Assembly (NCBI GenBank): GCA_964020155.1
Contig: OZ026548.1
Span: 772,501 to 836,500, forward strand
Length of the DNA stretch: 64,000 nucleotides
Source of the DNA: Chondrilla cf. caribensis
Lineage: Eukaryota; Porifera; Demospongiae; Chondrillida; Chondrillidae
Reading direction: 5' to 3'
The position numbers and the translations under genes were made by a program. The notes beneath the pieces were generated by a model. That model did not search any database. It worked only from the letters and a program-made list of their open reading frames with translations, and was not told the origin of the DNA. Positions 50,034-63,411 of this stretch are shown one piece after another; within the stretch, counting starts at the first letter, position 1; each line of letters begins with the position of its first letter.

Positions 50034-50553
50034 CCTCTGGGAGGGAGTCACTTACACTCGCTGCATGGCATGGGGACGTACTACATGTCCCACTGGAGCA
50101 ACACTGGTCTACGAGGGTCTAGCAGCTGGTAGCCACTACAACCATCATGGTGGAGGAGCTAATGTTATCTGTATAGTGAAGAACCCCAAGTACAACCCAG
50201 GGACTACTACAGTGAATATTAACCATGGCATACTGTATGGGTCCGAGTATCAAATATCTGCAGGACAAGCACTCAACTGTAGATTGCATCACGACCACAA
50301 CGTCCCATGTGCAGTGTGCCATGTTTCCACTTGTTCCTCACAAATCATGGTCCCGGGGACATACCAATGTCCATCAGGATGGACCCCTGAGTACAGTGGA
50401 TGGCTAATGGTTGGACACTTTACCCACAGAGGTAGAAATATGTTCACTTGTATTGATAAAGATGCTGAGGTCATACAAGGCCAACAGGCTAACAATCCTG
50501 CCAACACTGTTTCACCCTGTTACCCTGGGTTGGGTTCAAAGTCCGTACTGTGA
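50034..50553 (+). pseudogene. Short-chain collagen copy 3, truncated
   Basis: The C-terminal domain only, beginning near GGVTYTRC with a few inserted residues (MAW) before GRTTCP and lacking the Gly-X-Y run. It follows the sisters closely to GQQANN, then shifts to an unrelated tail (ends LGSKSVL), so the last cysteine block is lost. No signal-peptide exon is attached. R-to-C and Y-to-C changes add odd cysteines. It is a decayed copy. Confidence 0.8.
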
Positions 50554-50597
50554 ACTAAGAGCAAGAGGAAATAACATTCTCAGAGCCCACCAGAGCC

Positions 50598-50604
50598 TAT
50601 AAAG
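50598..50604 (+). promoter_or_regulatory. TATA box of short-chain collagen copy 4
   Basis: TATAAAG 88 bp upstream of the ATG at 50,686, in a region shared with 55,660-55,740. Confidence 0.6.
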
Positions 50605-50685
50605 AGCAGGTAGTAATCCATCCACCAGTTAATCTTCAAGAATATCAGAGGTGTTGTCAGACATTCATTATACCTCAGAACGAAT

Positions 50686-52047
50686 ATGAAGATATACCTT
50701 CTAGCATGCTTGATGCTGACCATTGGATTCATAGCCATTGGAGAAGCAGGTGAGCTGTACTGTGAATAAGCACAGTCCTGCATGACTTACACGGCACCAG
50801 CACTTGCAAGTACACATTTATATCGCACTGAAAAAAGGGATATTTTTGCAAGGCATACCGAGATTTGATACAGGATAGGTCTTCCTAAGCATGTTGGACA
50901 GTCATTGTACTATACTCTTGTATAATATGATTCATTCTTCACCAGAGAAAGAATTGATACTGGGAGATGGCAAATGGCACTAGACCTACTTTACCCAATA
51001 ACTGATGTAGTACATACATTATGGTCTACGATAGTACTACGTATGTGCACATAACTATACTTGATGGACACAGGAAATGAAACTTCATGACAACTTCATT
51101 CCTCCTATCATGCCAGGATATCGAAGAATAATTTTCCCCAAGTATGGCTATCCTAGAGATGGAAGAGATGGCCAACCAGGACCCCCGGGAGCAGCAGGAG
51201 CTCCAGGTGAGCTGACAAAGGTTCTTGAGTTGGTGTAGAGATAATGATGAAAGTGGACACTCCATTTATACTCATTTGTAGCTATAGCCAAGTATCAGTA
51301 ACAATCTGTCTACAACTAAACATTCAGCATAGATTGGGGACTGTTACAAGAGTATGCATGAAAAGTACGTGTGTACATTGTACATTTCTTTACACAGGTG
51401 CTCCGGGTAAAGATGGCCGAGATGGTGATAAAGGAGAAAGGGGAGCGATAGGACAGACAGGAAGACAGGGACCACCCGGACCAAATGGGGGAGGAGTGGC
51501 TTACACTCGCTGGGGACGTACTACATGTCCCACTATATCTGGAACAACACTGGTCTACAAGGGTCTAGCAGCTGGCAGCCACTACAACCATCATGGTGGA
51601 GGAGCTAATGTTATCTGTATAGTGAAGAACCCCAAGTACAACCCAGGGACTACTACAAGGAATATTAACCATGGCATACTGTATGGGTCCGAGTATCAAA
51701 TATCTGCAGGACAAGCACTCAACAGTAGATTGCGTCATGACCACAACGTCCCATGTGCAGTGTGCCATGTTTCCACTCGTTCCTCACAAATCATGGTCCC
51801 AGGAACATACCAATGTCCATCAGGATGGACCGCCGAGTACAGTGGATGGCTAATGGCTGGACACTATGGCCACAAAGGTAGAAATATGTTCACTTGTATT
51901 GATAAAGATGCTGAGGTTGTTCCAGGCCAACAGGCTAACAATGACGGTAACCTCTTCTACCACATTGAGGCAAACTGTGGTACTGGTATCCCCTGTCCTC
52001 CTTATGATGACAAAAAAGAGCTGTCATGTGTGGTGTGCACCAAGTAA
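50686..52047 (+). CDS. Short-chain (spongin-type) collagen, copy 4
   Basis: Exon 1 50,686-50,749 (signal peptide MKIYLLACLMLTIGFIAIGEA), exon 2 ending 51,206 (likely start 51,117), exon 3 51,398-52,047 (650 nt, the same length as copy 1). About 267 residues. Exon 2 gives PRDGRDGQPGPPGAAGAPG; exon 3 continues GKDGRDGDKGERGAIG to GPPGPNG, then the GGVAYTRWGRTTCP domain with the cysteine pattern of copy 1, ending SCVVCTK. The frame is intact. It differs from copy 1 mostly in the middle of the domain (EYQISAGQALNSRLRH) and near the end (IEANCGTGIPCPPYDD). Likely secreted matrix protein. Confidence 0.87.
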
Positions 52048-52921
52048 CACAACTGGAGGAACCTACGCATATACCAGCACCAGCTATATACTTCATATTT
52101 TACCTCATAATAATAGACTTTCCAGAATATCTTAGTAATGAGTGATTTTTGTAACATTAAGATAATAATGAATACGTAGTATTGTTCACAGTAATGATAA
52201 AGCACCTTGTACGAATCTGTACAATAAGTACACAACATTCCTTGGTGCAACTATGCATGTATCATGTAGTGTATAGTGGGAAACATTGACAGGAATCATA
52301 TATATATTACAGTATCTCTTTACATTGCCAATTTCCAAATATAAATCCTTGCCAATATTTTCCACTATATGGTATAAATACATACTGTACATGCATATGG
52401 GGAAAGAAATTGCAGGAATGCTGGAAATGTATACATATACGTATATACATGATGCGTACACACACATTGCACAAGTATGTACTGTATGTACGTATGTTGC
52501 TCAAATATCATTGAACTCACTTCAACTTTTTCATTTCCTCATCACAGTAGCTGTTAATCTTATCAATTGAGGTAGCCTGTATTGCTTAAATTCTTCCCCT
52601 TCAGAATGAAGTAACTTCATGGCCTACATATGCACATATATGCTTAACCATACATATATATATATATGTTGCATTGCATGTACAGGAATGGGTTATATGT
52701 ATGATACATATGTACATACAGTATACAAAATGGTTAATACAAATCCAGTCTTTAAATTACTAGTATGTATGTACATTTTGAGCTCTTGTCAATGTACATA
52801 CACACACATCCATACTCACATAGACAGGATCTCAGCCATGTACATGCACATGAACAGTTATAGACCCCTATACAACACCATACATACGTATGTATAGCTG
52901 TGGTATGTTTTAGCCACTCAC
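52048..52921. other. Collagen copy 4 3' flank
   Basis: AT-rich and gene-free, with the phrase 'gaaagaaattgcaggaatgc' shared with about 48,880. Rich in TACGTA/GTACAT words. Confidence 0.5.
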
Positions 52922-53067
52922 AGCTTCTCTCTCCTTTCTTAATTCTTCAATAGCACTGTTCTGGCTCCGGTAGTGACATATCTCTTTCTCCAACTTGCTT
53001 AGTTTCTCCTTCAGTACATTGTGCAGCATGTCACTCTTTGGAGACACTGCTGCTGGCAATGGCTCTG
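52922..53067 (-). CDS. CENPJ: Isolated CPAP/SAS-4 coiled-coil exon
   Basis: 146 nt with acceptor (cacag, minus strand) and donor (GCT|GTGAGT). The peptide contains NVLKEKLSKLEKEICHYRSQ and EELRKEREA, matching the CPAP coiled coil just before the RKERKLF region. It does not join in phase to the exon at 43,671, so at least one exon between them is not found. It is probably a 5' exon of copy A, separated by the collagen genes, which lie on the other strand. It could also be a third fragment. Confidence 0.7.
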
Positions 53068-53559
53068 CTGTGAAAGTAGAGTGCCTTTCAGTGACCACAC
53101 CACATTTGACTCAATGCACTGTGTTCGACAGACTATTTCCAGTGTGATATATATATAGTATGGTACGGCAACTGGATCGGTAGCAGTACCTCCAATGGGA
53201 TTTTCTCCTATGCCATCCCTTGAATTCAGCAACGATATTGGATTTCCCTCTGCGACAACGTGTTCCAATACATTGACACTGCCCTTGCATCTTCAGTATG
53301 ATACGTTCAAGCACAATCTGGTGTATGGCATCCTAAATAGTCCTGGCTTCATGGCAATGTAGTATCTAAACCTATAGCATCAGAAAAAATGCTGTCATTT
53401 TTTCTTCCAGTTGATTTTTCTATCTACATTTTCTGTGTACTTTGATTTTGGTAATATTGATAATGTCCATGCAGTAAGACATATAATATTTTATACAGCT
53501 TAAAATTCTTATAATATTACAAAGTAATGTGCACATGTTTGTGTATTAATAATAATAAG
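53068..53559. other. Gene-poor spacer
   Basis: A possible further minus-strand exon near 53,185-53,270 is open but not recognised. The rest is AT-rich. Confidence 0.35.
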
Positions 53560-54788
53560 TTATGCATCAGTGCTGCAATATTGGCAGCCGGCCATTAGAT
53601 GCTGTCCAACTATATTGGTAGCCTCCATAATATATAAACCCTTTCCTTGGTCACTACACTGCATCACAGGATTGATCGTACCTATTATCTGTCTCATCTG
53701 CTGACATGGTTTGAAAGAGCAGCGTGGTACAGGTACAGGATCATGTGATGGGATTGTGGAATCAGAATCAGAATCAAAATCGGAGTTGAAACTGGAAACA
53801 GTACTGGTCTGGTTGTCCTTGGCTAGTTGACCTGTAAAATACAGTTGAAGAGGGGTTTGCATTTGTTCAGTGGATATAGCATGATTGTTCCAACTTCTAG
53901 TAAATGTTGACAATGTATCATTGATTCGTGGAAGGAAGATTGATTGAAGGCAGAACATGTCTATCTCATTCAAAGAATCCAGGTGCCCTTCATCTTCAAC
54001 TTCACGGAATACATTCCCAAATGTAACTAAGACAGAACGGTGCACATCTCTCCACAACCTCTCTATCCGTTCATTATGTGTGGAGCTGCCAACTATGACA
54101 CATTGCTGATGGCCATGTACTGTTATCATGTACCGCCAGACATCGCCATTTTCTCCTCTGTGATCACTGCATATCTTCTTTGGCAAACCATACATTTGAA
54201 CTCCCCGTTGGAATGACAAAAACATGCTTTCTGCCCGGTTGTTACTATGACATTCCATGAATGTTATCATGCGGGAGTATCCATCGATGCCACCGTGTAC
54301 TACAAAGCGCCACTTAATCAACTTGTGATTGCCATCTATATGTTACTCATCATTTGGAGAAGATACATGGTACACCCTCCTCTTCACAGTTTTACTCTTC
54401 CTTTCTGCAACTCCGTCTGGATCAATTCAGTGGATACTGGCACGGATTCGAGAATGTGGTATGCGAATACCATCACGTAACAGGTGGCCAGTCACTATTA
54501 CTTCCTCATCAATTGGATGACTACGCTTTATAGATGTTATCTTTGAATCCAATTGAGTGTCAGTTATATCTGTATATTTTGGTGTCACAGTAACAGAACC
54601 ACCTGGAGCATTTGATAGTCTTGAAGTCTTGTTAGCTATGCAGTGTTTTTCGACTGATCCCCAACATTTCAGCTATCTCAGTTTTTGAGAATCCCATAGT
54701 TAATTAATTGATTATCTTCTGTCATGTCTACCTCCAATGGAGGCCTTCCACCAGAAGAATTACCCTGGGCTTCAGGCAATTCGGCCAT
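53560..54788 (-). pseudogene. HTH plus integrase-core gene, broken
   Basis: From the ATG near 54,786 the frame gives RPPLEV and then, after disruptions, a helix-turn-helix (FSKTEIAEMLGISRKTLH). Then come GHLLRDGIRIPHSRIRASIH, the integrase region HGGIDGYSRMITFMECHSNN, SDHRGENGDVWRYM, and the NERIERLWRDVHR motif. This layout matches a large animal family with an rve-type DDE core that is often annotated only as an integrase core protein. At least two in-frame stops (after SIH and after SPNDE) and a frame change at the N-terminus show that it is dead. The frame from about 54,321 to 53,560 is still open (about 253 codons). A mobile origin is likely but no terminal repeats were found. Confidence 0.78.
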
Positions 54789-55369
54789 TTTCACTGAAAC
54801 ATGTGGTAATCACTATTTGTATCTTATGTCATAACCCTTATAAGGTCATGAATATTACAGTCACAAGCCATCATGTGACATAATTGTGATGCCAACTACA
54901 TATCCGGATATATATTAAATATCTGGATATATAGTATAAATATCTGGATATATATCGTTAATATCCGCATATATATTTGGTAAATATAAGGATATATCAT
55001 ATATCCAAATTTGATGCATTTTTACCCAAACGGCGCCCCATAATGCACACTGTCATATACATAATTGTGCATGCGATGTACATAGCACCATAGGCTATTT
55101 TCTAATAACATCACAGTAAAGACAGAAAGTAGGGTATACATACATGCAACAGTGTCAACTGCAGTGCAACTGGTTTCAGCTACACTGCTGACCTTGTACT
55201 TGTAATTGCATCGTGTACAATCACCCACAATTTACTGAAAATTAAACATCCACAGTGTAGTTTGTACGCAGGCAGTTGCTGCACACGAAAATAATAATTG
55301 CTGCCAGATGTTGAAGAATCCATACGTGTACGTACATGTGAACACATGAATAGATACAGGTGTATGCAT
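54789..55369. repeat. Repeat-rich spacer with atatccggata words
   Basis: At about 54,900-55,010 several copies of tatccggatatata-like words form a local AT-rich repeat. F1 follows from 55,035. Confidence 0.5.
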
Positions 55370-55600
55370 CACGAACACAACGTCCCATGTGCAGTATGCC
55401 ATGTTTCCACTCGTTCCTCACAAATCATGGTCCCAGGAACATACCAATGTCCATCAGGATGGACCCCTGAGTACAGTGGATGGCTAATGGCTGGACATCA
55501 TGGTCACAAAAGGGAGAAATATGTTCACTTGTATTGGTAAAGATGCTGAGGTCATACAAAGCCAACAGGCTAACAATCCTGACAACACTTTCATCTGTTA
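55370..55600 (+). pseudogene. Short-chain collagen copy 5, exon 3 fragment
   Basis: Begins at HEHNVPCAVCHVSTRSSQ and follows the sisters to GHHGHK. A changed run of A and G (cacaaaagggagaa) shifts the frame, giving a stop after HLYW. Both ends of the domain are missing. Confidence 0.8.
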
Positions 55601-55674
55601 CTCTGGGTTCAATTCAAATTCTGTACTGTGAGCTAAGAGTAAGAGGAAATAACATTTTCAGAGCCCACCGGGCC

Positions 55675-55681
55675 TATAAAA
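55675..55681 (+). promoter_or_regulatory. Orphan collagen TATA box
   Basis: TATAAAA in a promoter block that matches 50,580-50,680. It leads not into a signal-peptide exon but, at about 55,745, into a second scrap of exon 3 (cgtcccatgtgcagtgtgcc). Confidence 0.5.
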
Positions 55682-55781
55682 GAGCAGATAGTAATCCATA
55701 CACCAGTTAATCTTCAGGAATATTAGAGGTGTTGTCAGACATTCACGTCCCATGTGCAGTGTGCCATGTTTTATTTGCCAG

Positions 55782-58315
<2,534 letters not shown>

Positions 58316-59107
58316 TCAGTTGGGGAGGCAACAGTAGACGCGTGTATGATAGCGACCAGATGAACCCCATGTATTGATGCCGAAACCAGCCACATACTTT
58401 CCAACAGGGCAAAGTGCTGTTTTCGATACTCCAATACCACAGTGATGACCACATTTATCGGTGTATATCCACTCACAGTTCACCTGACGAAGTGCTACTG
58501 TTCCTTGTGCACCTCTAGCTCCTTTCATTCCAGTAGGTCCAGCAACACCCCGATCCCCTCTAGCACCAACTTCACCTCTCTCCCCCTTGTAACCAGTGTA
58601 TCCACGCTGCCCCTTCTGACCTTGTGGTCCAATGTCTCCACGATCTCCTTTCTCTCCTCTTTCCCCTTGTTCACCTCTTGGTCCCTGTTCTCCCTTGTCC
58701 CCTTTGGGTCCTGGTTTGAGGGTACATTCAGTGTTTCCCTCAGTGTTGTCGCCGCAGTCCAGAGTAGCTTCGAGTTGCTTTTCCACAATCTCAGACAGTG
58801 CTGCCTCCAACAGTTCCTGTACACTCTCATCACCACTATCACTGTCACCATGGCTGCTCCTCTTCAACCTCTCTCCCGTGGTGAGGCTAACTCTGTTCTT
58901 GTTTTGTGGTACGTTCACTCCATCCTGACTGGCTGTGGGAGATTCTCGTAAGCAGGAACAGGAATTCTCCAAAGTGTTCAACTTTGCCCTGATGCTCTCC
59001 AATTCACCGTAATTGTGGAGAACAACACAAGCCAAGCAAATGACCAGTAAGGTGGAAAAAACTGACAGACCACCAAAAAGGACCAAAAATCCTTCTTTCT
59101 TCTCCAT
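58316..59107 (-). CDS. Type II transmembrane collagen, 263 residues
   Basis: Intronless. A short cytosolic start (MEKKEG), one membrane segment (about 7-30), and a linker with cysteines (50, 52) and a furin-like RLKR site at 80-83. An acidic, helix-prone stretch follows (about 88-118). Then come 23 uninterrupted Gly-X-Y triplets (about 133-202, rich in GEKGDRGE-type charges) and a C-terminal domain (203-263) with six cysteines (211, 219, 223, 233, 259, 260). The order resembles membrane-associated collagens and collagen-like type II proteins that are shed by furin. The C-terminal domain is not recognised. A TATA-like box lies upstream. No relation to the short-chain collagens is visible beyond the triplets. 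Confidence 0.85.
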   Translation of the reverse strand: MEKKEGFLVLFGGLSVFSTLLVICLACVVLHNYGELESIRAKLNTLENSCSCLRESPTASQDGVNVPQNKNRVSLTTGERLKRSSHGDSDSGDESVQELLEAALSEIVEKQLEATLDCGDNTEGNTECTLKPGPKGDKGEQGPRGEQGERGEKGDRGDIGPQGQKGQRGYTGYKGERGEVGARGDRGVAGPTGMKGARGAQGTVALRQVNCEWIYTDKCGHHCGIGVSKTALCPVGKYVAGFGINTWGSSGRYHTRVYCCLPN

Positions 59108-59180
59108 TATTTCCTAACTCTTACGTAGCAGTTCTAATTCTTTGTATGGGGTATGTATGTGACTGGTTGTCGTGTTTGCA

Positions 59181-59190
59181 TTCTTATATA
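59181..59190 (-). promoter_or_regulatory. TATA box of the membrane collagen
   Basis: The minus strand reads TATATAAGAA about 75 bp upstream of the ATG at 59,105-59,107. Confidence 0.55.
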
Positions 59191-59199
59191 GCGAGAGAT

Positions 59200-59827
59200 C
59201 ACGCACACCTTCACTGTCTTGAGTGTGAGTAATCTGTCTGCTAACCTGTACTGTCGTGTACTTCCGGATGACATCATGCATCAAAGGAGCCACCATATAT
59301 ACCATCTCACCCGCCGACAATTATAATGGCAGCGTCACAACAATAGTCTTAGTACAGTTTCTTTAAATCGTTAGTTGTCTTCTACAGGAGATATGTTCGC
59401 CGAAAATAATGATTATCGCAGCGTAGCAATTTATTCAAGTTACAGAGTCACAAAAGTTGAAAGCACAGTAGTCTTACTGAAGTCTACTAGGAGTTTCTGT
59501 AAATCGTCAGTAGTAAGTTGTTAGGGAAGCCTTATTGTACAGGAGATATGTCCTCCTTATCGTCCTTTTGGGCGCGGGAGTGGAAGCTGTTCCTCGTATC
59601 TATACACGTGTTGGGAGAATTTCGTTCTCGAGAACTTTCAAAAACTGGGCTTTCACTCCTCTGTTGGCTGAAAATTATCTCTATCTGTAATTTGATCTAT
59701 AAAACTAAAAAGATCGGCATATTCGGCGGAATGCATCAAACAAATCGATACACAGCTGCAGCAGTTTGAAAGGATACAAGCTAGGTATGTCCTTCCTAGG
59801 TGTGCTGTATCAAAAATTCCATGTACT
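59200..59827. other. Spacer upstream of the membrane collagen
   Basis: No recognised gene. It ends at the left boundary of CPAP duplication copy B. Confidence 0.45.
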
Positions 59828-60094
59828 GGAACTAATATTAATTTTGTGTATAAAATTATGTTAATAAAATTTAATGTATAATGTGGATATACATACATTT
59901 TAATACAGTAATATTCTGAGTAAACTTCATTTTTGGTTTAGAATACAAAAATAAAATTGAATGTACGTCTCAATATTATGTGCACAGAATACAACAACAG
60001 CAAGAAAACAGGTAAAATTTGTGTATGCACATGTACTTGTGCGACAATAATTTATGGCATAATAGTTGCATGTGTATGGGATTGAACAGGACTG

Positions 60095-61099
60095 CTATGG
60101 CTGTTTCACAAGTTTGTCAATGACAACATTCCCAAGTTTGTCCTTCACTCTGACTCTCCCTGTGGCATACCATGTCTCTTGTCGGCCATCTTCATACACA
60201 GTTTTAGTGGTGCCATCTGGATAGACCCTCCTCTGTCGAAAAACACAGTGGTGTAATGTGTATTATAGTAAAAGTGAGTTTGTCATGCATAATTTAATAT
60301 AGAAACATCCAGTCTGGGTTCATACATACTCCAGGTTAGTACACACTTCTGGTTAGTAAGTACACTTCACTCAGTCCCTAGCGCATGTACACTATGTTAT
60401 CAAATAGTAGCAAGTACTTCAGAATCTGATAAGTACAGTTTGGTGTGTGCCCTTCAAGGTATAACTAAGCAAGTATTGAATGTGTACATATAACAGGTGA
60501 GCTATACATATGCATATGGATGGTTTACATATTAGATTAGTTAGAATTTCATCTCACATAAACACCAACACACACACATACACACATACACACACACACG
60601 CACGTCACCTTAAACTCATGAGTGTGGATCTCCTTCTGTCCATCCGGGAACTCTGTAGTCCTCACCCCATCAGTAGATAACTTTTGTACTGTGCCATCAT
60701 TGTATACACTGATCTCCTCACCACAGGGATAGGTGGTTTTGACAGACCTGTCCGGAAATGTGACCTCCTGTCGTCCATCAGGATAGTGCTTCTCTATCTG
60801 GTCACTGCATCCAGGAGACAGTGGAAAATGATCATTGTCGTCGGTTGCAGTTTGTTTAGTCAGTCAGCAAACAGTAAGGAATGCAAGCACAACTACATAT
60901 TTGGAGCAAATGTTAACCCTATCATGTGACATAGTATACATGTACCCATGTACGGAGGAGTGTTAGGTCTGTATCATGGTTGAATGTGTAATAGACCACA
61001 TTTTGTACATTGAACAATAATGTGAATAAGGGTCTTCTAATAGAGGGTTGCAAACCAGCTGTGTGTTGGTGTGCGTGCATGTTAATGTGTGTGTGTGTG

Positions 61100-61145
<46 letters not shown>

Positions 61146-63411
61146 TGTGTGTGTGTGTGTGTGTGTGTGTACATACTTTGGAAAGTGGAGTACCTCTAAA
61201 CCATCGGGATATGTTGTCTGTGTTGTTTTGGTTTCCGAATAGTAATACACCTAAACAAACAAACAAAATATATCACAACATACACCTAGGTACAGGAAAA
61301 CAACAACAACCTAACCATGCTCCAGGAACCACACAAGAATTGCAGAGTATGAGAGTTACAGTACAGACAGTCCATTGTCACCTGTTTGACATGGGCAATG
61401 TGTGGTTCTGTTTGTGCATGCAGTACTTGTCACACTGACCACTGTGTTGTCGGCCTTCATCTGCTTCACATCCCCATTGAAGAAGTTCACCACCACTGTC
61501 TTGCCATCTGCACTAACGGTCTTCTTGGTTCCGTTGGGGAAGACGATCACACGTGATCCATCACTGTTCACCACCTCAACCTATAGGAGTATCAGGAGCG
61601 AGGCTCAACAAATAAATATTGAACTCCATACATACATGTATCCCAATTAGTGGCAAACATCAAAAGGACCAACAGGGATTCATGGGATATGTAGCTGAAT
61701 ATGTGTATATGGGATATTTGTGGATATATATGTACATATCATTTTTAGAAAGGAAACACAGGAAATGGACCCTTCCTGAAGGTGATATTAATAACATTTA
61801 TGTACATGCAGTACTCCCTCCATCATCATGTGGGTGTGTATCCATGTACCTTTTTGTCAGGGGATGTGGATGTAGGCAAAGAGTTTCCGTCTCCAAAATC
61901 CACTCTTACAGGTGATGTGAGGTTCTCGCTGTGAGCCAAGGTATCCTTGAAGGAAACAGATCTCTTCCCCTTAGCACTGGAGGAGTGCTGTGTGCTTGAG
62001 GGCTCCAAAGGCCCCTTGTGACATCCACTGTGCAAGATCGGTTTGTTGGTTGAATCAGAAACTCCCAGCATCTTGTTAACAACCTCTTCTGCTTTTGCTG
62101 CTAGGTCCCGGTGTGTTTTCTCCCAAACATCAAACTCAGTCATTTTGTCACTGTCCTCCTGGGTAGGCTCGTTGGAGATCTGCGAGACGCTGCTGTCTTC
62201 CAATTCAGGTCCTTTGATAACCACCTCTTCCAAATCCTCACACAGGGTGTCATGGTCTGCCTCGTCCAAAGCACCAGGTAGCACAGAGTCCTGGGTGAGG
62301 TCACCACCCTCGTGGTGGAGGTGTTCGGTTGCCAGGTCAACTGACGATTTCATCTCTTTCCTTTCATTAACATGGTTTTTTCTTGTTTTGAAGTCTGTTT
62401 TTGGCACACCTTTCTTGACTGGTTTTCCCACTGACTTGGTGTCCCCTGCTGTGTTGCTTACACAGGTGGACTTTGATTGAGCTTTGTGGGATACTCTTGT
62501 GGGCTTGGATGCCTGTCTTTGAGGCAGGCTGGGAGGAGGCCTGGAGTCTGCTACTAGTCCAGAACCTTTCTCCTTGGTACCTTCCTTGACATCACTCTTC
62601 AATGCTTCTTTCTCTGTTCCATTCACACTTGGATGCCAGTCTTTGCTATTGTTCTGGTCTTTCCTCTTACTCAAAGGCTTTTGGTAGTTCTAGTAGGAAA
62701 CAGTATTTGTAGCTACATATGAATATATAACCGCTCCTCTTTACCCCAACATAACCAATAGGAATGTACGCACATGCTTTGCATACTTGTACTGTACATA
62801 CTGTATGTACATATCTATGTATGTGGTCCCCAAATCAATTCATCATACCATGAGTTGTTGCCACTCAATGAGTCGTTTCTGCTCCAGGACATGGAGATCG
62901 TTCTGTAACTCCTTGTTCTGTCCTTCAAGGGTCTTCATCTGCTGCTTGTACCTGGTGATGGCAGCGTTCCACCGAGACTCCTTTTGGTCCAAACTGGAGT
63001 GAAGCTCCTCCAGCTGCAGTGAACAACACACACAGCAAGAAAAAACACTACACGTGTTATGTGACATGTTATAGGCAACAGTCACACAGACATTTGTGTG
63101 CATATAATAGGTAGGTGGAGCTTGTATGTACCAAGGACTTGTAAAGACACACAGTATGTACAACGTAAGTATGTAGCAAGCACTTGTACAGGTATGTACC
63201 AGAGGGTTGCATGTACGTATCAAGGGCTTGTGCGTATACTGAGGGACTACGTATGTATATACTGAGGGAGTTGATGCCACAATCATCTAAGATCAACTGT
63301 TCGTGCAGAAGACTCACTTCAGTCTTAAGTCGTTCTATTTCTTCTCTCTCCTTCTTGTCTGGTCTGTGTGCAGCACTCTGTCTATACATATCAAACAGTT
63401 TACGTTCCTTC
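60095..63411 (-). CDS. CENPJ: CPAP/SAS-4 (CENPJ) copy B, 3' half
   Basis: Seven exons in reading order: 63,318-63,411; 62,849-63,013; 61,850-62,689; 61,440-61,580; 61,177-61,250; 60,609-60,804; 60,095-60,232. All phases agree, giving about 549 codons. The first two encode coiled coil ([23 protein letters not shown], then [20 protein letters not shown]). The 840-nt exon is a low-complexity Ser/Lys/Glu-rich linker with a conserved [14 protein letters not shown]. The last four form the TCP10/G-box domain ([55 protein letters not shown]), the glycine-rich beta sheet that binds STIL in centriole assembly. 5' exons lie beyond the window. This is the intact copy. Confidence 0.92.
60312..60490. repeat. 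Dispersed repeat D, copy 4
   Basis: The fullest copy, in a CPAP intron: 'catactccaggttagtaca', 'cagtccctagcgc', 'tctgataagtacagtttgg', 'gcccttcaaggtataac'. Confidence 0.6.
61081..61171. repeat. (GT)n microsatellite
   Basis: Interrupted GT repeats ending 6 bp from the donor of the CPAP exon at 61,177. Confidence 0.92.
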
